From: Girardinichthys multiradiatus
Taxonomy: Eukaryota; Chordata; Actinopteri; Cyprinodontiformes; Goodeidae
Assembly (NCBI RefSeq): GCF_021462225.1
Contig: NC_061811.1
Span: 24,761,663 to 24,825,662, forward strand
DNA: 64,000 bases
Reading direction: 5' to 3'
Below the pieces are notes generated by a model, which was given only the letters and a program-made list of their open reading frames with translations, was not told the DNA's origin and did no database searches. Below, piece after piece: positions 46,275-59,110 of this stretch. Every line of letters begins with the position of its first letter. The stretch's first letter is position 1. The position numbers and the translations under genes were made by a program.

Positions 46275-47330
46275 AGGGACCACATAATCGCCATGGGGGA
46301 CGATCTCATTACAGTTCAGTTGGGCTCCAAAGAGCTGCACTGTCGGCTGGTTTTTATAATTCTCCTTTAAAACCTAAAATCAAATATTGGGCACAATTAT
46401 CACAATCTCGTAGCATAATCCCAATCAAAGCATGCTTTCTATCTCAAGCTGGTTCATTATTTGTACAACATCCAAACAAGCTTGGACAACGTTAAGCTTT
46501 TATCATTGTCTATGAAAAACAGTAACTAAACTGAAAAAAACTGCACCAGAATGCAATTTTGCATTTTCTTTTATGATGATGCTAGATTTGGACTGTTTTT
46601 AACATTAAACATGCCTCTCTTCTTTTATTTTGTTTGTCTTCAATAATATTTCACCAGCAAATATCAATGAAGCTGTGAAACCTTTCTCGCTTTCACTTTA
46701 TCTTCAAGCTTAGCAGCATACTTGTGGTAGATTACTTGATGAGCTGGTAGATCTTAACAGGACTCTTGGTTAGTGCTTCATTGATGACAGAACACGAAGT
46801 CTTCTTTTATTATAATCCTGACAAGGTCTTGGAGAAAAGCTTTGTTCTTGAAAACATACAAAGAAAACCTTTGTGACCTGTTAATGTAATAAAGGAGAAT
46901 GAAAGCCATCATTCAGTGCAGGACTGAGCTGGGAATAGGATGGATGTTAAAGAGATGAGTCCAAGCTAACTGATGGTCAAACTCCTGAACTGAATTCATG
47001 CTACACTTATTCGCTTTTACTGACTTGCTCTGGCTTGGGTATTGAAAGAACAACAATGTTACCCTGTATCCTTTAATTAAGATGCATTATCATGCATCCG
47101 CTGGACTGTGCAGCTGCAGATTCATCTTGTACCACATTGAAAACGTTTTCATGTCATTAAACATTGTCCCTTAAAATGGAAATATTTAAAATGAAAGTGG
47201 CATTTACATAAGAAACGTTGCCCTCATTACATGCACGTCAGTAAAAGAAGAAAAATCAACTTGCTTTTGTGTTTTATTTTTCTGCACTGTAAAATGTCTT
47301 AAAAAATGAATGTAAATAAATTATATATAA
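46275..47330 (+). other. ola1: ola1 3' untranslated region
   Basis: AT-rich sequence after the stop codon. AATAAA signals occur near 46888 and near 47314. Which one is used cannot be told from sequence. Confidence 0.5.
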
Positions 47331-48863
47331 ATATATTTGTAGCAATGTTGCCTGGGCTGGTAACCAAAGTTGCTGTAAAATCACAGAGGTTTTCTGTCGT
47401 ACTAGTCCTGTGGCTTAAAGTCTTTATTAATAAGATCCCAGAAAAACTGCCCCTCCCCCACCTCTTTCTGCATACTGCCAATCTGCAGGCTGAAAGATGA
47501 TTACACTTGTATCCTCTGTTGGCAAAAAAAAAAAAAGCATGGCATTGAAACTAGATGAGTGCCTCCCTTCTTTTTAAGGTAATGCAGGTATAGAACTACT
47601 GTCTATTCTGAGTGTCTTCAGGTCGGACCAAGGAAGCCATTTGTTGCATCTTGAAAATGAAGAATTTTCCCAGGCTATGTTGTAGTCATAAATTTTTAAA
47701 TCCTAAAAAATTTATTTAAAGTAATTTGAACTCTCAAAGTAAGGATTATACTCTGGACTTTAAGTTTTGAGTTTGGGTCGGCTATTTGAATATTTTTAAA
47801 AACTAAATACAATAAAATGAGTATATATATTGGTGCTAAGTTTAAAAAAATGCACAAATACTGATTCACCTGTATCTTTTAACAGGCTGATTTGCATATT
47901 CAAATATCACTAGGTCGTTTAGAATGCGCCATTAGAATCATGCTAACAATTTAATCTGGAATATGGGGAATAAAATTCACTAGTAATCATATATACATAA
48001 TTCAAGGCTGCGAGACTTCGTACAAGGACAAAAGGGGGAAAAAAAGCTAAAAGATTTAAGATGGAAGGTAATGGGCAAAACAAAATGAAGTGTACAAAAA
48101 AGGACAAACATGTATGTAAATGTTTTATTTGAGTTGAAGTGATGGAGCGCTCGAACACTGGGATTTAAAGAAACTTTGTGGGGATTTTATCAAACTACAT
48201 TCCATTTCTGGACGCGCTCGACAAACAGGAAATATACATTCTACAAAAAACGAGATTGGCATCCTGATCAGCCAATCAGGTTTCCCGACACTCCTGCGGA
48301 GCCAATTGCATCAAGGAAGAAGGGCGGGACGTCCTGTAATGTGATGCAAATTCGACGTCGAGCTTGTTTAGTCCCACCTTTTTGTGTTTCCCGCACCGTC
48401 AATCAAAATAGAAAAAAATCGACCCGAATTCAACGATCAACACTAGCCCGCCTTTGATAAAATAATCATGTTCGGAGTTTGGTTGGTTTGATAATCCTCC
48501 ATAGTTACGCTATGACTGATACGTAAACGTCTAGCGCATCGAAGCGGCAACTAATCGGTGAGTTTGTGAGAGCAGCAGCGAAGCGAGCTGCGTCTTTTTA
48601 TCATTAGCTCCTTCGCTAACTAGCTGGATATGGGCAGCTAACCGAGCTAGCTGCTACCTCTCAGAGTTGACAAAGTAAAACTCGTTCTGGGCCCGAGTGC
48701 TCCTGCAATCTACGTCGCAAAATTGAATTTCGCAGACGGCGGACCGGAGAGTGGGGATGCTTTGCGGGCTTTTCTGGCAGGCAGGAGTTGAAGATTACAG
48801 ACTTTTGCTCGGTTTCTCCCCCTCTCCCTGCTAGCGCCAGAGCAGTCTCTGAAACAAGGAGAA
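47331..48863 (+). promoter_or_regulatory. sp3: Intergenic spacer and sp3 promoter region
   Basis: No gene is seen between ola1 and sp3. From about 48230 the DNA becomes CpG-rich, and 48480-48863 looks like a promoter and 5' untranslated region, with no TATA box. The start codon at 48864 is the first in the following exon to open the conserved frame. Confidence 0.45.
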
Positions 48864-51800
48864 ATGGCGTCCGCGGACGTGGACAGCAGTCAGAGCGAGT
48901 TCCTGCAAGCTGGCGGCGCAGCCGAAACACAGGTATCCACCACATTTTCCACCTCCCTGCCGCTTTCCAAATCTGGTTGTGCTTTTTAGGAGCTTGAAGT
49001 TCACACGTTTTAAAATTTTGATGGCATGGGGTGAAAGCCGTACACTTCCTGTGTTCCCCTCAATAACGGCCACCCACTTTCCCCCTGTAAAACCCGCCCA
49101 TAGTGGGTAGGACGCTGAAGTCAGTCACTTCCAGATAGCCGATATATACCTTGATCTTTGGAGGATGCTGGGATGGTGTTGTGTGTCACTGCTGTAATCA
49201 TAAAAGTATCGTTCAGTGGTGTTGTAACAGCCACCCATCCCCCAACCTTTCCTGAGCCTGTTGTCTGTCTCCTGACTCAGTTCTTCCTCTCAGACTATTT
49301 CTGCATCATCTATCACTCTTTGCTTTACTCTCGCTTTTTGTATAGCGGGACATTATTTCTATACCTGACTGACAGACAGGAGCCAGTGTTATTCTCAGGT
49401 GATCCGCGTTTGATCGTGTTATGGTAATTCATAGACGGAAAAAGTGCGTGGGATTGTCTGGACCGGAGCTAAATTGTGTCGTTTGACAAGATTTGAGTGA
49501 ACCAAGATCCTTTTAGTATGTTTTGGGAAAGTATTCATATACTTTGAACCTTTTCACATTTTGTCACACTACAAACACAAACTTATGTGCATTTTACTGG
49601 GATTTTATGTCATTGATACATAATAGTTTATCGTTGTGAGGTGAACAATTATGGTTTTAAAACTATTTTTACAAAAACATTCTGATTTTGGGGGTGCATT
49701 TATATTCAGCCCCACCTCTTGGGATATGTCCCTACCAGCTTTGCACATTTAGGGGACTTTTTGCCTATTCATCTTTGCAAAATAGTTCAACCTCTGTCAG
49801 ACTGTAGGGCATCTATGAACAGCAGTTTTCAATCAGTTTCCACATTGTTAATTTAGGTTTGTACTTTGACTGGGCCATTTTACCACATGTATATGTTTGA
49901 TCTGACCCTTTCAGTTGTATCTCTGAGTGTATATTTAGGTTCATTGTCCTGGTGAAAGGTGAACAACTGTGGTGCTCTTTTAACCATGTCCTGTCCAGCT
50001 TTCCTTCAACACTGACTGTCCTTCCGTCCACTCTTCCATGACGGCCCCATTTGGGCCAACTAATAGTTGTCCTGTTGGCAGATTCTCCCATCTGAGCTGT
50101 CCAGTTACCATGAACCTCTTGGCTCCCGTCGTTATTGAAGGATGGCCATGACTTTGGTAGTTGGTGGTGCTCCTTCCATTTTTAAATGGTTAATTGAACA
50201 ATCCTTTTTGAGATGTTCAAAGCTGGAGATGTTGGCTTTGTACCCTAATCCTGACCTGTCTCTTGTGTTTCCTGGTATTAATGGTGTCTGTTCACAAATG
50301 TTGTTTAACAAACCTCTAAGGCCTTCACAGAACAGATATTCCTGCTTAGATGAAATTACACACAAGTGGACTCTATTTACTAACTAGATGGCTCTTGAAT
50401 GCAGTTGATTTGGCTTTATTTTATTTAGGGTATTACGGGGAAAGGGGGCTAAAAACAAAATGCAAATGTAATTTTTCCGATTTTTATTTGTAAGACCCAC
50501 GTATCCATTTTCACATTAGATTTTTCAGTACACCGTTTGTTTGTCACATACAATCTCAAAAAACCCAATTTTGTGGTTTCAAAAAAGTTTAAGGAGTGTG
50601 AATAATTTTGCAAGGGACTGTAAATGCTTCCCCTAGTTTATTGTTAGAGATCAAGGTCCGTATTCACAAAGAATCCTAAGACTAAAAGTAGCTCCTAGTG
50701 ACGTCATTCTAAGAAAAATCTTTTTCCTTCGATAAGATAAAAGTTATTCACGAAGGATCTCCTGCCTTAAGAGAGCTCCTAACGTGAGGAAATGTTAAGA
50801 GTAGCGAGGAGGACTTTAGTGAGTCTTAAGCAGAAAGACGGAGAGAAAGGAGAGATATTCTCCTCACACTGAACAACAGTGAATTAATAAACCGCTACCG
50901 GCTCGATCATACGGAGATCCACCGCCTAAACAATCGAAAAAATGAGCATATAAACTTTTGTAACAATCATAATTATTATTATAGAGATAAGATAAACTTT
51001 ATCATCCCCCTAGGGGGAAATTAAAAAGTTTCAGCCAGGTTAAAGGTGCATCTCTAGTTAGGTAATATTAGGAAGGATAAATAAATAATAGAAACAATAA
51101 TAAATTACCATGAATAAAACGTGAACAAAATTACAAACAATATAGTACAGAATTATTTAAATATTTACAGACTGTAAAATGCTTTCAAAAAATACATTTG
51201 GAAAGAATTTGAAAAACCCGAAAATATATATACATAAATACAAATTCTAGTCCAGATAAATTACCGTAATCTAAACACTATATACACAGAAGTAGGATGT
51301 AAATGAGATGAGGAAGTATCTGCTGTGTTGTACATGATGATGTCAGCAGCCTAAATGGTCGTCTTCAACGCTCCCCGTCTGTGGAGACGTTCTGCTATCT
51401 CCTCTCTAGCTTCTGTTCTGGTACCAGAGCTGCTCAGATTCCAGGCCAGGTTTGTTCACACCGTGATCCCAGGTCCAAATCTACCTTTAAACACTCCTCT
51501 CTTCAGCCTGTGTTCTGATCGGTTTTCTCTGTTTTGTTTTGGTCATTTTACCATTGGAGATAACGAGGAGATCACAGTAAAATGCTGAATTTTAATATTA
51601 AGATGGAATGAATTAATATGAAATAGATACAGTATGAAAATGAAATAAGTAAACATATTAAGCATATCTAATTAATGATGAGCATGTAAATAAGCTACGT
51701 TTAAACCCTTTGGTGCTGTGTGACAACTGATTTAATTTAGTTAAGTTTTATCATGTTTTACACATTTCTAAATTAATTTCTCTCCACTAGGAGCCATTTG

Positions 51801-54800
51801 TTAGTGTTTTTGCTCAACCACTCCTCCTTTATAAGATAGAAGTTTCCGTCGTCTCCTCGCTCAGAGTCACTTTTAAGCTCGGAGTCCTTGCCAGGAATAT
51901 TTCGGCTAAGATAGGAGCTCTCTGAGAGGACTCTGAGATTCTGTGTGAATACGGGCCCTGGCCTCAGCTAGACTCAATGATGCTTAGAAACTACAAAGCA
52001 TGTCAGAAACAGAGGTACAATTATTAACTCAGACCCACATTTTAACAATTTTGTAAAGTCAATTAGTGAATCAGTGTAGCAGCTTCAAATGACTGAAAGA
52101 ATAAGAGAGATATATTTAAAAACTGGTACCTGCTTTTATTTAGTAGTTTTAGATTAGATTATTTATGGTGTCCTTACTGGTTTATGTAAATAACTGGTCA
52201 GGATGCTGCCACCATAGTCCTGACCAGCACCAGCAAAATGGATCACACCACAGCAGTCCGTAAATCACTGCGCTGGTTCCCTGTTTGTAAAAGGAGAGAT
52301 TTCAAAATTAAATTAAATACAACAAATGTGCCTCTGTCCTTAATGTCATTTTCCTTACCTTTGTTTCTTGATTTTGTAAAGGACTTTGAAATGGTCCTGC
52401 CTTGCCTTGAAGCTGAGATGAATCCCTGTCTCTTTGCTAATACGAGTGTTGTTTCTGCTCCCAGACAACAGATATGTCAGCCATTCAGTTGACGGGTTCA
52501 GACCGATGGGAGGTGTTGACCCCCGTCTCGGCTGCAAAGGAAGACCAAGGTGTCGTCCACATTCCAAACTCTGGGATTGTCACGTCTAACGGGCAGTACG
52601 TGCTTCCAATCGGGAGTCTTCCCAACCAGCCCATTTACGTTACAGCGTCTGGGAGCGAGGCCACGGCTAATGGCGTGTCAGGCATTCAGTATCAGGTAAC
52701 AGACGTGACAGGAACGCATTGGTTATATTTTGTTAAGGTAACAATCATGCTCACAATTGTCTATTTGCGCTTGTAGGTCATTCCCCAAATCCAAAACGCC
52801 GATGGGACACTTGCAGGATTCCCAACACAAGGACACGAGATTCAACTTCTCCAAGATGGCAGCCAGAGCAATATCGGAATCAGCTGCTCCACAACAGCAG
52901 CTACAGACCTCCTCACACAGGCAGGCCAAGTTCAGTCCATCCAGGGTGTCTCGTTGGCTGGAGGTTCAGCATACGCTGGCACCGTACCTGTAGGGCTTCC
53001 TGGCAACATTACATTCGTCCCTATAAACAGCGTAGATCTTGAGTCTCTAGGGTTGACTGGGGCTCAGACGGTACCGATTGCCACTGGGGTAACACCCGAG
53101 GGCCAGCTGATTATGAGCAGCCAGCCGCTGGGGAACCAGAGCCAGGACAGCAACAACAAACAGTCGCTGGTGACCGTGAGCGACCCCAACACCAACCAAG
53201 AGATCTACGTGCCAACCACTTCCTCTTCTTCCTCCAACGCCTCCCAGCTCCCTGCAACCATCGATGGGACAGGGGTTCTGACCCAGGCCACAGCTGTGTC
53301 TGCAGGAGTGTCTGATCTCTCTTCCACGGAGAACTTCAACTCCCACAACCACCTACACCAAATCCAGGTCAGTATATCCAACAGATGTAGCTGAAGGAAA
53401 CATTATGTTGACCTATATGTTGTTTCATCTCAGTATGAATACAACGGACCTATAAAGGCCTTTAGAGATTGACCTACTGGTATCCAGGAAACACACCATC
53501 CCTGTGGTGAAACATGGTGGTGGCAACATCATGCTGTGGGGATGCTTTTCTTTAGAGCCTGCAAAAGACAGCCAGAGCTACAATGAAGTGGTTTAGATCA
53601 GTGAGCAATCATGTGTCAGAACAGTCAAGCCCGGGGATTTTCAGAGATGTTCTTCCTGGTTTCTCCCTCAGCTTGGCTTATTTCACAAAGACAAATGGGC
53701 CAATAATTGTAGTGTGAAGCTGAGCAAAGCTGGTAAACGTTCCCCAGAAGACTGCAGCTGCTATTGGACCGGAACATGTTCTACAAAATGTTGACTGGGG
53801 AGGAGAAATTCATGCCACACTTTTCAGATTTTTGTGGGTAAAATTAAATTGGAAATATAATTGTAATAAATTCCATGGGATATTTTTAAGCTTGCAGTTT
53901 ACTTATGATTTATCAACATTTGCCTTAAAGTGGGGGCTTGAGGTTAATTGCCGGGCTTCAATTAGAACTGTAGTCCAGTAATATAATTGTAATCACGTTC
54001 CTCTTTGTGAAGGTGTCCTCCTCCAGTGCCACCACTATCTCTCAGCCCATTCTGCAACTGTCAGGGGACACCCAGGCCCAGGTGGCTGCGGGCCAGGACC
54101 TGACCGGGGCCGGTCAGACTCTACAGAGTGTGCAGCTGGTCAACCCAGGTACCTTCCTCATCCAGGCCCAGACCGTCACCGCCACGGGTCAGATTCAGTG
54201 GCAGACCTTCCAGGTAGCGTTGTCCTGTTTCATGAAGATCTTATTCTTTCACAATCTGAAAGAATTTGTATAAATTCAGTTTTTCTCTCTCTCTCTTCCA
54301 GGTTCAAGGTGTGCAGTCGCTCCAGGGGCTCCAGTTACCCCAGGGACAGGGTCAGGCCCAGCAGTTGACTCTAGCCCCAGTCCAGACCCTTCCCCTGGGC
54401 CAGACAGGCCATGTCAGCCTCCCTAACCTCCAGACAGTCACAATTAACTCTATAACACAAACTGGAGAGCAGTACATACAGAGAGAGGAGGCGAGGAGTC
54501 CAGCTGGTAAAGCCACGGATGTGTTATCCTTAAATAGTTTGTGGTAGCCCCTTGCTGTCGGAGACCATAACCTCTCTGTTGTCTGCCTGCATTTGTCCTG
54601 GCTCAGGTATTCAGATAAAAGAAGAGCCGGACTCGGAGGAGTGGCAGCTGAGCGGCGACTCCACGCTCAACCCCAGCGACCTGAACAACCTACGGGTCCC
54701 GATGGTGGACGAGGACATGGAGACGCCGAGCGGGGAGGGCAAGAGGCTCCGCAGGGTGGCCTGCACCTGCCCCAACTGCAAAGAGTCCGGGGGAAGGTGG

Positions 54801-57636
54801 GTCTTTGATCAAACTGCCCTCCTATCTCTGCCTGTTGTCCTCTCCATGAACCTCGTGTTCTTACTTCTCTTTCTTTCCTTCCTACTGTCTTTTCATCCTG
54901 CCATTAATTTATTCCTTCTTTCATCCTTGCTTCCTCCTTCCCTTGTTGTATTCATTCTTTCCTCCCTTGATCTCTTCCACCCTTCTTTCCCTTTCTTTCC
55001 TTTCTTCTGTAGTACTCGTGTTTCTCTACTTCCACTTCTTGTGTTCCACCTCAACCCCTCCCTAGTTATATCCTCTAGTCCATCCTTCCTTGTGTCCTCC
55101 TTCCTTTCTCCCTTGTCATTTTTCCTTTGTATTTTGTCATAATTAATTTCCTCTATTTTTTATTTCCTGGTTTCATATTTAAAGATAAGCTTTAGTATTT
55201 TACAGTTTAAAACAAACAGAAAAGACTGAGAACTCTGGAAAATTTAGCCTGGACCTTTTATTGACTCCGTTCTTTCCCGCTCTGCTCCACAGGGGCTCTG
55301 GTGTCGGCAAGAAGAAGCAGCACATCTGCCACATCGTCGGCTGCGGGAAGGTCTACGGGAAGACGTCTCACCTGAGAGCTCACCTGCGCTGGCACAGCGG
55401 AGAGAGGCCCTTTGTTTGCAACTGGATGTACTGCGGGAAGAGGTTCACCAGAAGCGACGAACTTCAGAGACACAGGAGGACCCATACAGGCGAGTCCATC
55501 GCTGGGTTTGCAGATAGCCGCCTCGGTTCTCTGCTTGTTTGGATGTCTGTGGTGCTTGCATGGGCCTCATCTTTTCTTAGTCTGTGGGTGTTTGGTCGGG
55601 TTTACACGCTGAAGCATTTTGAAATCATAGTTTGACCTAGTAGACAGTTTCAGGGCTGTGGTTTTGAACCACAACAAAAACATAAATGCTGTCTTACCTT
55701 GTTGAACCTTCAGCCATTGTGCCCAAACTAAACTTTTAACTGGATTTTTTGCCCCAACCAAAAAGTGATAGAAAAGTGGTAGCTATGAAGTATGCTTGCT
55801 TTAAAGGTCTCTCCTATTGAATTATATTGATGATCCAGAGCCGGTTGCGGCACACCGCCGTGGGGGAGAGGTCCCGCGAGGGGATCCTCCCACACCGAGT
55901 GGCCGTCCCTTACCCGCCGAGTTGAATCCCCCGGGCAGACTGCGCGGACCCCACCCCCCTAACCTCTTAACGGTTTCACGCCCTGTTGAACTCTCTCTTC
56001 AAAGTTCTTTTCAACTTTCCCTTAAGGTACTTGTCGACTATCGGTCTCGTGCCGGTATTTAGCCTTAGATGGAGTTTACCACCCACTTTGGGCTGCATTC
56101 CCCAACAACCCGACTCCAACTTGTCCATTAGGAGTAGTAGTTCCTGCCCTCTAGTGGTAGCAACAGCACATTACACCGCTCAGGACAAAGGTTTACAGAA
56201 CATAATAAAATGAAATGGAAGATAAAAGTTGTTGGAGTATATAATGTTTGGAAGTGAGCAGGCGGAACATAGTTTCATATTCATGTGTTCATTTAGGAGA
56301 CGAGGCGCTTAAATGAACACTTTACCCCTATAGAATGAGGGGTAAGTAACAGTATATATAGGCACTTAGTAAATAGGCGTGGGCCAGTATATGATGTATA
56401 TAAGCTATAACCTTGTAAAACTACAATGTATTAGATGATCTAATTGTATTTATTTCAGACAGAAAACAATTATTTCTTCTACTGCGAAAATAATCACACT
56501 TTTTAATTAGTTTTATATTAACTGTGGCATTTATTTTGATTTAGCCATATGGAATAAACACCTGCTCAGTTTAGTAGTAGTTCAATGTTTTGCAGAGTAT
56601 TTGTTTGAGTTCGCTTTTTTGTTCTTATTTGATACATTTGACCATTTTCCTGGTGAAAAGCTTAAAGCTTGCTGAGTGTAACAATAGAAACAGTTCAGCA
56701 CAGCTGCTGATACATTTGCTTTTTAATGGTTTCATTCAGTTTATTTATTTCTCCGGTTTTTCTGCTGCGGCTTCTTTCATTCTCTGTTAGTTCTGATAAA
56801 ATTAACAATGGTGACGAGACACAGAGCAGTTTTTAGGGCTGATTACTGATGGGAAATCTACTGATTTCTCTGTAGGAGCAACAATTAGTTTTGTTGTTGG
56901 CAAGGATGTTTAATCTGTTCATTTTGTTTTTGTTTTTTTAACCTTTTTATAAATGCCATGTTTTTAAGTGTAACACCATTTGGCTTTTTCCCATCCAGTA
57001 TATTGAAATAAGTATTTTACCGTGCATGAAAATATTTCTTTACCAAGTAGGAACGGTAAAATCTGATCTTCTGAAAGGACACCAACAGGGAATGTTAAAT
57101 ATATTGAAATACAAATTAAATTGCAATGGTTGTGGATCAATATTTTGAATTGGAGCAAATGGCCCAAAACTGTTACGGCTTCAAAATAAAATAAAAAAAT
57201 CATGAATTAAAATTGAACCTGAAATACTTAAACACAAGTTATGCAAATCTAAAATTCAAAAAACCAAAAAAAAATGTCCAGATTTGATCCTGAGTACCCT
57301 TTCAGTTTGAACAAATGTTTAAAACAAACCTGCCATGTAAATCTCAGGTCACCTAACGAAGGTGTGTGTGTCCGACCTGCAGGAGAGAAGAAGTTCGTGT
57401 GCTCCGAGTGCTCCAAGAGGTTCATGCGGAGCGACCACCTGGCCAAGCACATTAAGACTCATCAGAACAAAAAGGGCGGCGTGCCCACCTCCACGTCTTC
57501 TCCCACCACCGACGCCGTCATCACCACAGACGGAACCACGCTCATCCTTCAGACTGCCACCGCCCACGACCTTGTAGCCAATCAGGAGATCCCTCTACAG
57601 CTGGTCACTGTGGCGCCCGGTGAGGTCCTGGAGTAG
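48864..57636 (+). CDS. sp3: Sp3-type zinc-finger transcription factor
   Basis: SP3 binds GC/GT boxes and activates or represses transcription. Exons: 48864-48932, 52465-52695, 52777-53367, 54013-54213, 54302-54506, 54607-54796, 55293-55489, 57383-57636, giving 645 residues. Glu- and Gln-rich activation segments ([26 protein letters not shown]) match SP3 rather than SP1, SP2 or SP4. [15 protein letters not shown] is the inhibitory region with its SUMO-acceptor lysine. CTCPNC is the buttonhead box. Three C2H2 fingers follow ([54 protein letters not shown]), then EIPLQLVTV near the end. Intron 7 starts with GC instead of GT. The N-terminal Sp-box exon of other Sp proteins is not found. Confidence 0.94.
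49520..50630 (-). mobile_element. Tc1 relic in sp3 intron 1
   Basis: Antisense Tc1 copy of the same family as 42080-44590. Both terminal repeats are visible: near 49560-49620 (CACATTTTGTCACACTACAA) and near 50505-50625 (ending TTTTGCAAGGGACTG). The internal transposase region is shortened and full of stops. Confidence 0.82.
50655..51957. mobile_element. PIF/Harbinger-type non-autonomous element (copy 2)
   Basis: The ends GGTCCGTATTCACAAAGAAT and the complement of GGCCCGTATTCACACAGAAT form an inverted repeat. Inside, a frame-broken text near 50880-50935 resembles the Harbinger N-terminal motif seen in copy 1 at 7620-8205. The element is about 1.3 kb and has a unique insert at 51340-51600 that copy 1 lacks. 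It lies in sp3 intron 1. Confidence 0.72.
52190..52445 (+). repeat. L2-like LINE fragment in sp3 intron 1
   Basis: Plus-strand text reading [20 protein letters not shown], then RDFKIKL, corresponds to the [14 protein letters not shown] region of L2 reverse transcriptases (compare 61795-62551). It ends just before exon 52465-52695. Confidence 0.6.
53455..53840 (+). mobile_element. Tc1 relic in sp3 intron 3
   Basis: Text like [17 protein letters not shown] near 53500-53545 followed by [10 protein letters not shown] near 53570-53600 is Tc1 transposase, with a deletion between and a terminal CACACTTTTCAGATTTTTG near 53816. It is shorter than the other copies. Confidence 0.75.
54830..55150 (+). 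repeat. Pyrimidine-rich tract in sp3 intron 6
   Basis: Long CTTCC/TTTCC-rich low-complexity run. The open frames through it are not genes. Confidence 0.85.
55836..56120 (-). pseudogene. 28S rRNA fragment in sp3 intron 7
   Basis: On the minus strand this closely matches the 5' part of vertebrate 28S rRNA: GGAGTCGGGTTGTTGGGGAA, CCATCTAAGGCTAAATACCG, then the run from GACAAGTACC to CCGTTAAGAGG, and ACTCGGTGTGGGAGGATCCC. Its high GC content stands out in the intron. It has one or two small losses and both ends stop abruptly, so it is a processed or inserted fragment and not part of an rDNA array. Confidence 0.93.
56121..57382 (+). other. sp3 intron 7 remainder, nothing recognised
   Basis: AT-rich sequence between the rRNA fragment and the last exon. 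No repeat family is recognised. Confidence 0.5.
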
Positions 57637-59110
57637 GGGGTGGGGGCTTTTTTTGATGACAGGCCGATCACAGGGACCTCTAGAGCTTTTCTCTCCCCTC
57701 TTCTTCTTTTTTTTAACATATGAATATATACGTAAATATATATGACAAATATATATATTTTAAGTGAGATTTATCTTGACTTTGTTTGTTTTTTGCAGGC
57801 TTTTATAGGGGGGCGAAAAGAAAAAAACATTAAATGTGGTTGCTATGTAAACGCGTAAACACGTCACAAAACGTGAACTAACACTCAAGAACACAACGTG
57901 AAATGCCTTACTTTGTATTATACTCTTGTATAAAATGCTGGAGGTTGCATGTTTTTTACACATTGCAGATGATGTGACTGTAACGGACTTTTACTGTTTG
58001 AGGAGGAAGGAGGAGGATGTCCAGAACCTCTCTCTCTGGGATGATCAAGGAATTTTCTGTTTTTAATTCTGATTCTTGTGGCAGGAGAGTTGTGAGTGAA
58101 ACCAAGCGCTCTGTTTGAAGCAGCATGAAGCCCAGGTATAAATGCTGCTGCCAAGACTGGATCGCTGTTTTTAAAAGGAGTAGTTCAAAATGTCTTTTTG
58201 GCTTAACTTTAATACTGGAAACAGGCTTGAGGGAGTCCACAGAAGAATTGCAGCTGTAAAAGTCCACGCTGGCTCGTTCTTGTTGTGTTTCCAGTGTTTG
58301 TTAAACATGACCTCACTCACCTTTGGGCCACATGTAAATTAAGTTGGTTTCTACACATTTTATTTGCACGCAGCAGTCGTCTCCCAACAGAGCAGCGATG
58401 CGACGCTAAAAACAGAGTGCAGGTGGAGCCGATGGGCAGAGTGGGACGACGGCGCCGCCGTTTAGTCATCTGGAGCAGACAAAGAGCAACTTCTTCCAGT
58501 GTCTGGTCAGCTTGAGCAAAATGTCCCACCTGTCCTCCAGAGCACACAGTCCTCTGTGCTTTTTCACATATTGCAGAAAACAAACGCCCCTTTACTTTTG
58601 TTTTTGTTTCTGTTGTAAATTGATGTTGTATTTCAGTCTCTTTACTAATCCGGGTGTCATCTAAACCAGAACACACACGACGACGATCATAGATTGTGAA
58701 GGAGAACGTGTCCGAGTGTTGCCATGTGAGGAAAACAAAAGCAGCAGATTGTCATCTGACGGTCCAGCTACGACCGCGTCGCGTGGGACGGCTTTTGCAA
58801 TAACAGCTCTGTTGCTAATTCTGGCCAGATGTCGTTCGAAAGGAAAACAATCACGCCATTTGATTTTTATTTTTTTATTTAATGTAATCCTTTCCTCAGT
58901 TTGTCTTCATGTTTGTAGCATTCTTTTACATGTATATTACTTATTTTCACCTTGTTTATAGAAGCCATTACTTACTTAGCTGAATTTGTTGTATCAAAAC
59001 CTTATTTTAAAGTAATTTTTTAAAGATTTGGTGTAAAAATTGAATGTTACCTTTTGTAAAACCTTTTTTCAAATGGATCACAATAAAAGTCTAAAAGCTT
59101 CCAGTTTTTG
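57637..59110 (+). other. sp3: sp3 3' untranslated region
   Basis: About 1.45 kb after the stop to a poly(A) signal AATAAA at 59082-59087. Confidence 0.7.

Noticed and set aside
55258..55485. Minus-strand frame over the sp3 zinc-finger exon
   Set aside because: Shadow of the conserved plus-strand coding exon.
48864..57636. Assigning the Sp gene to sp1 or sp4
   Set aside because: The [27 protein letters not shown] and EIPLQLVTV segments are of SP3 type.
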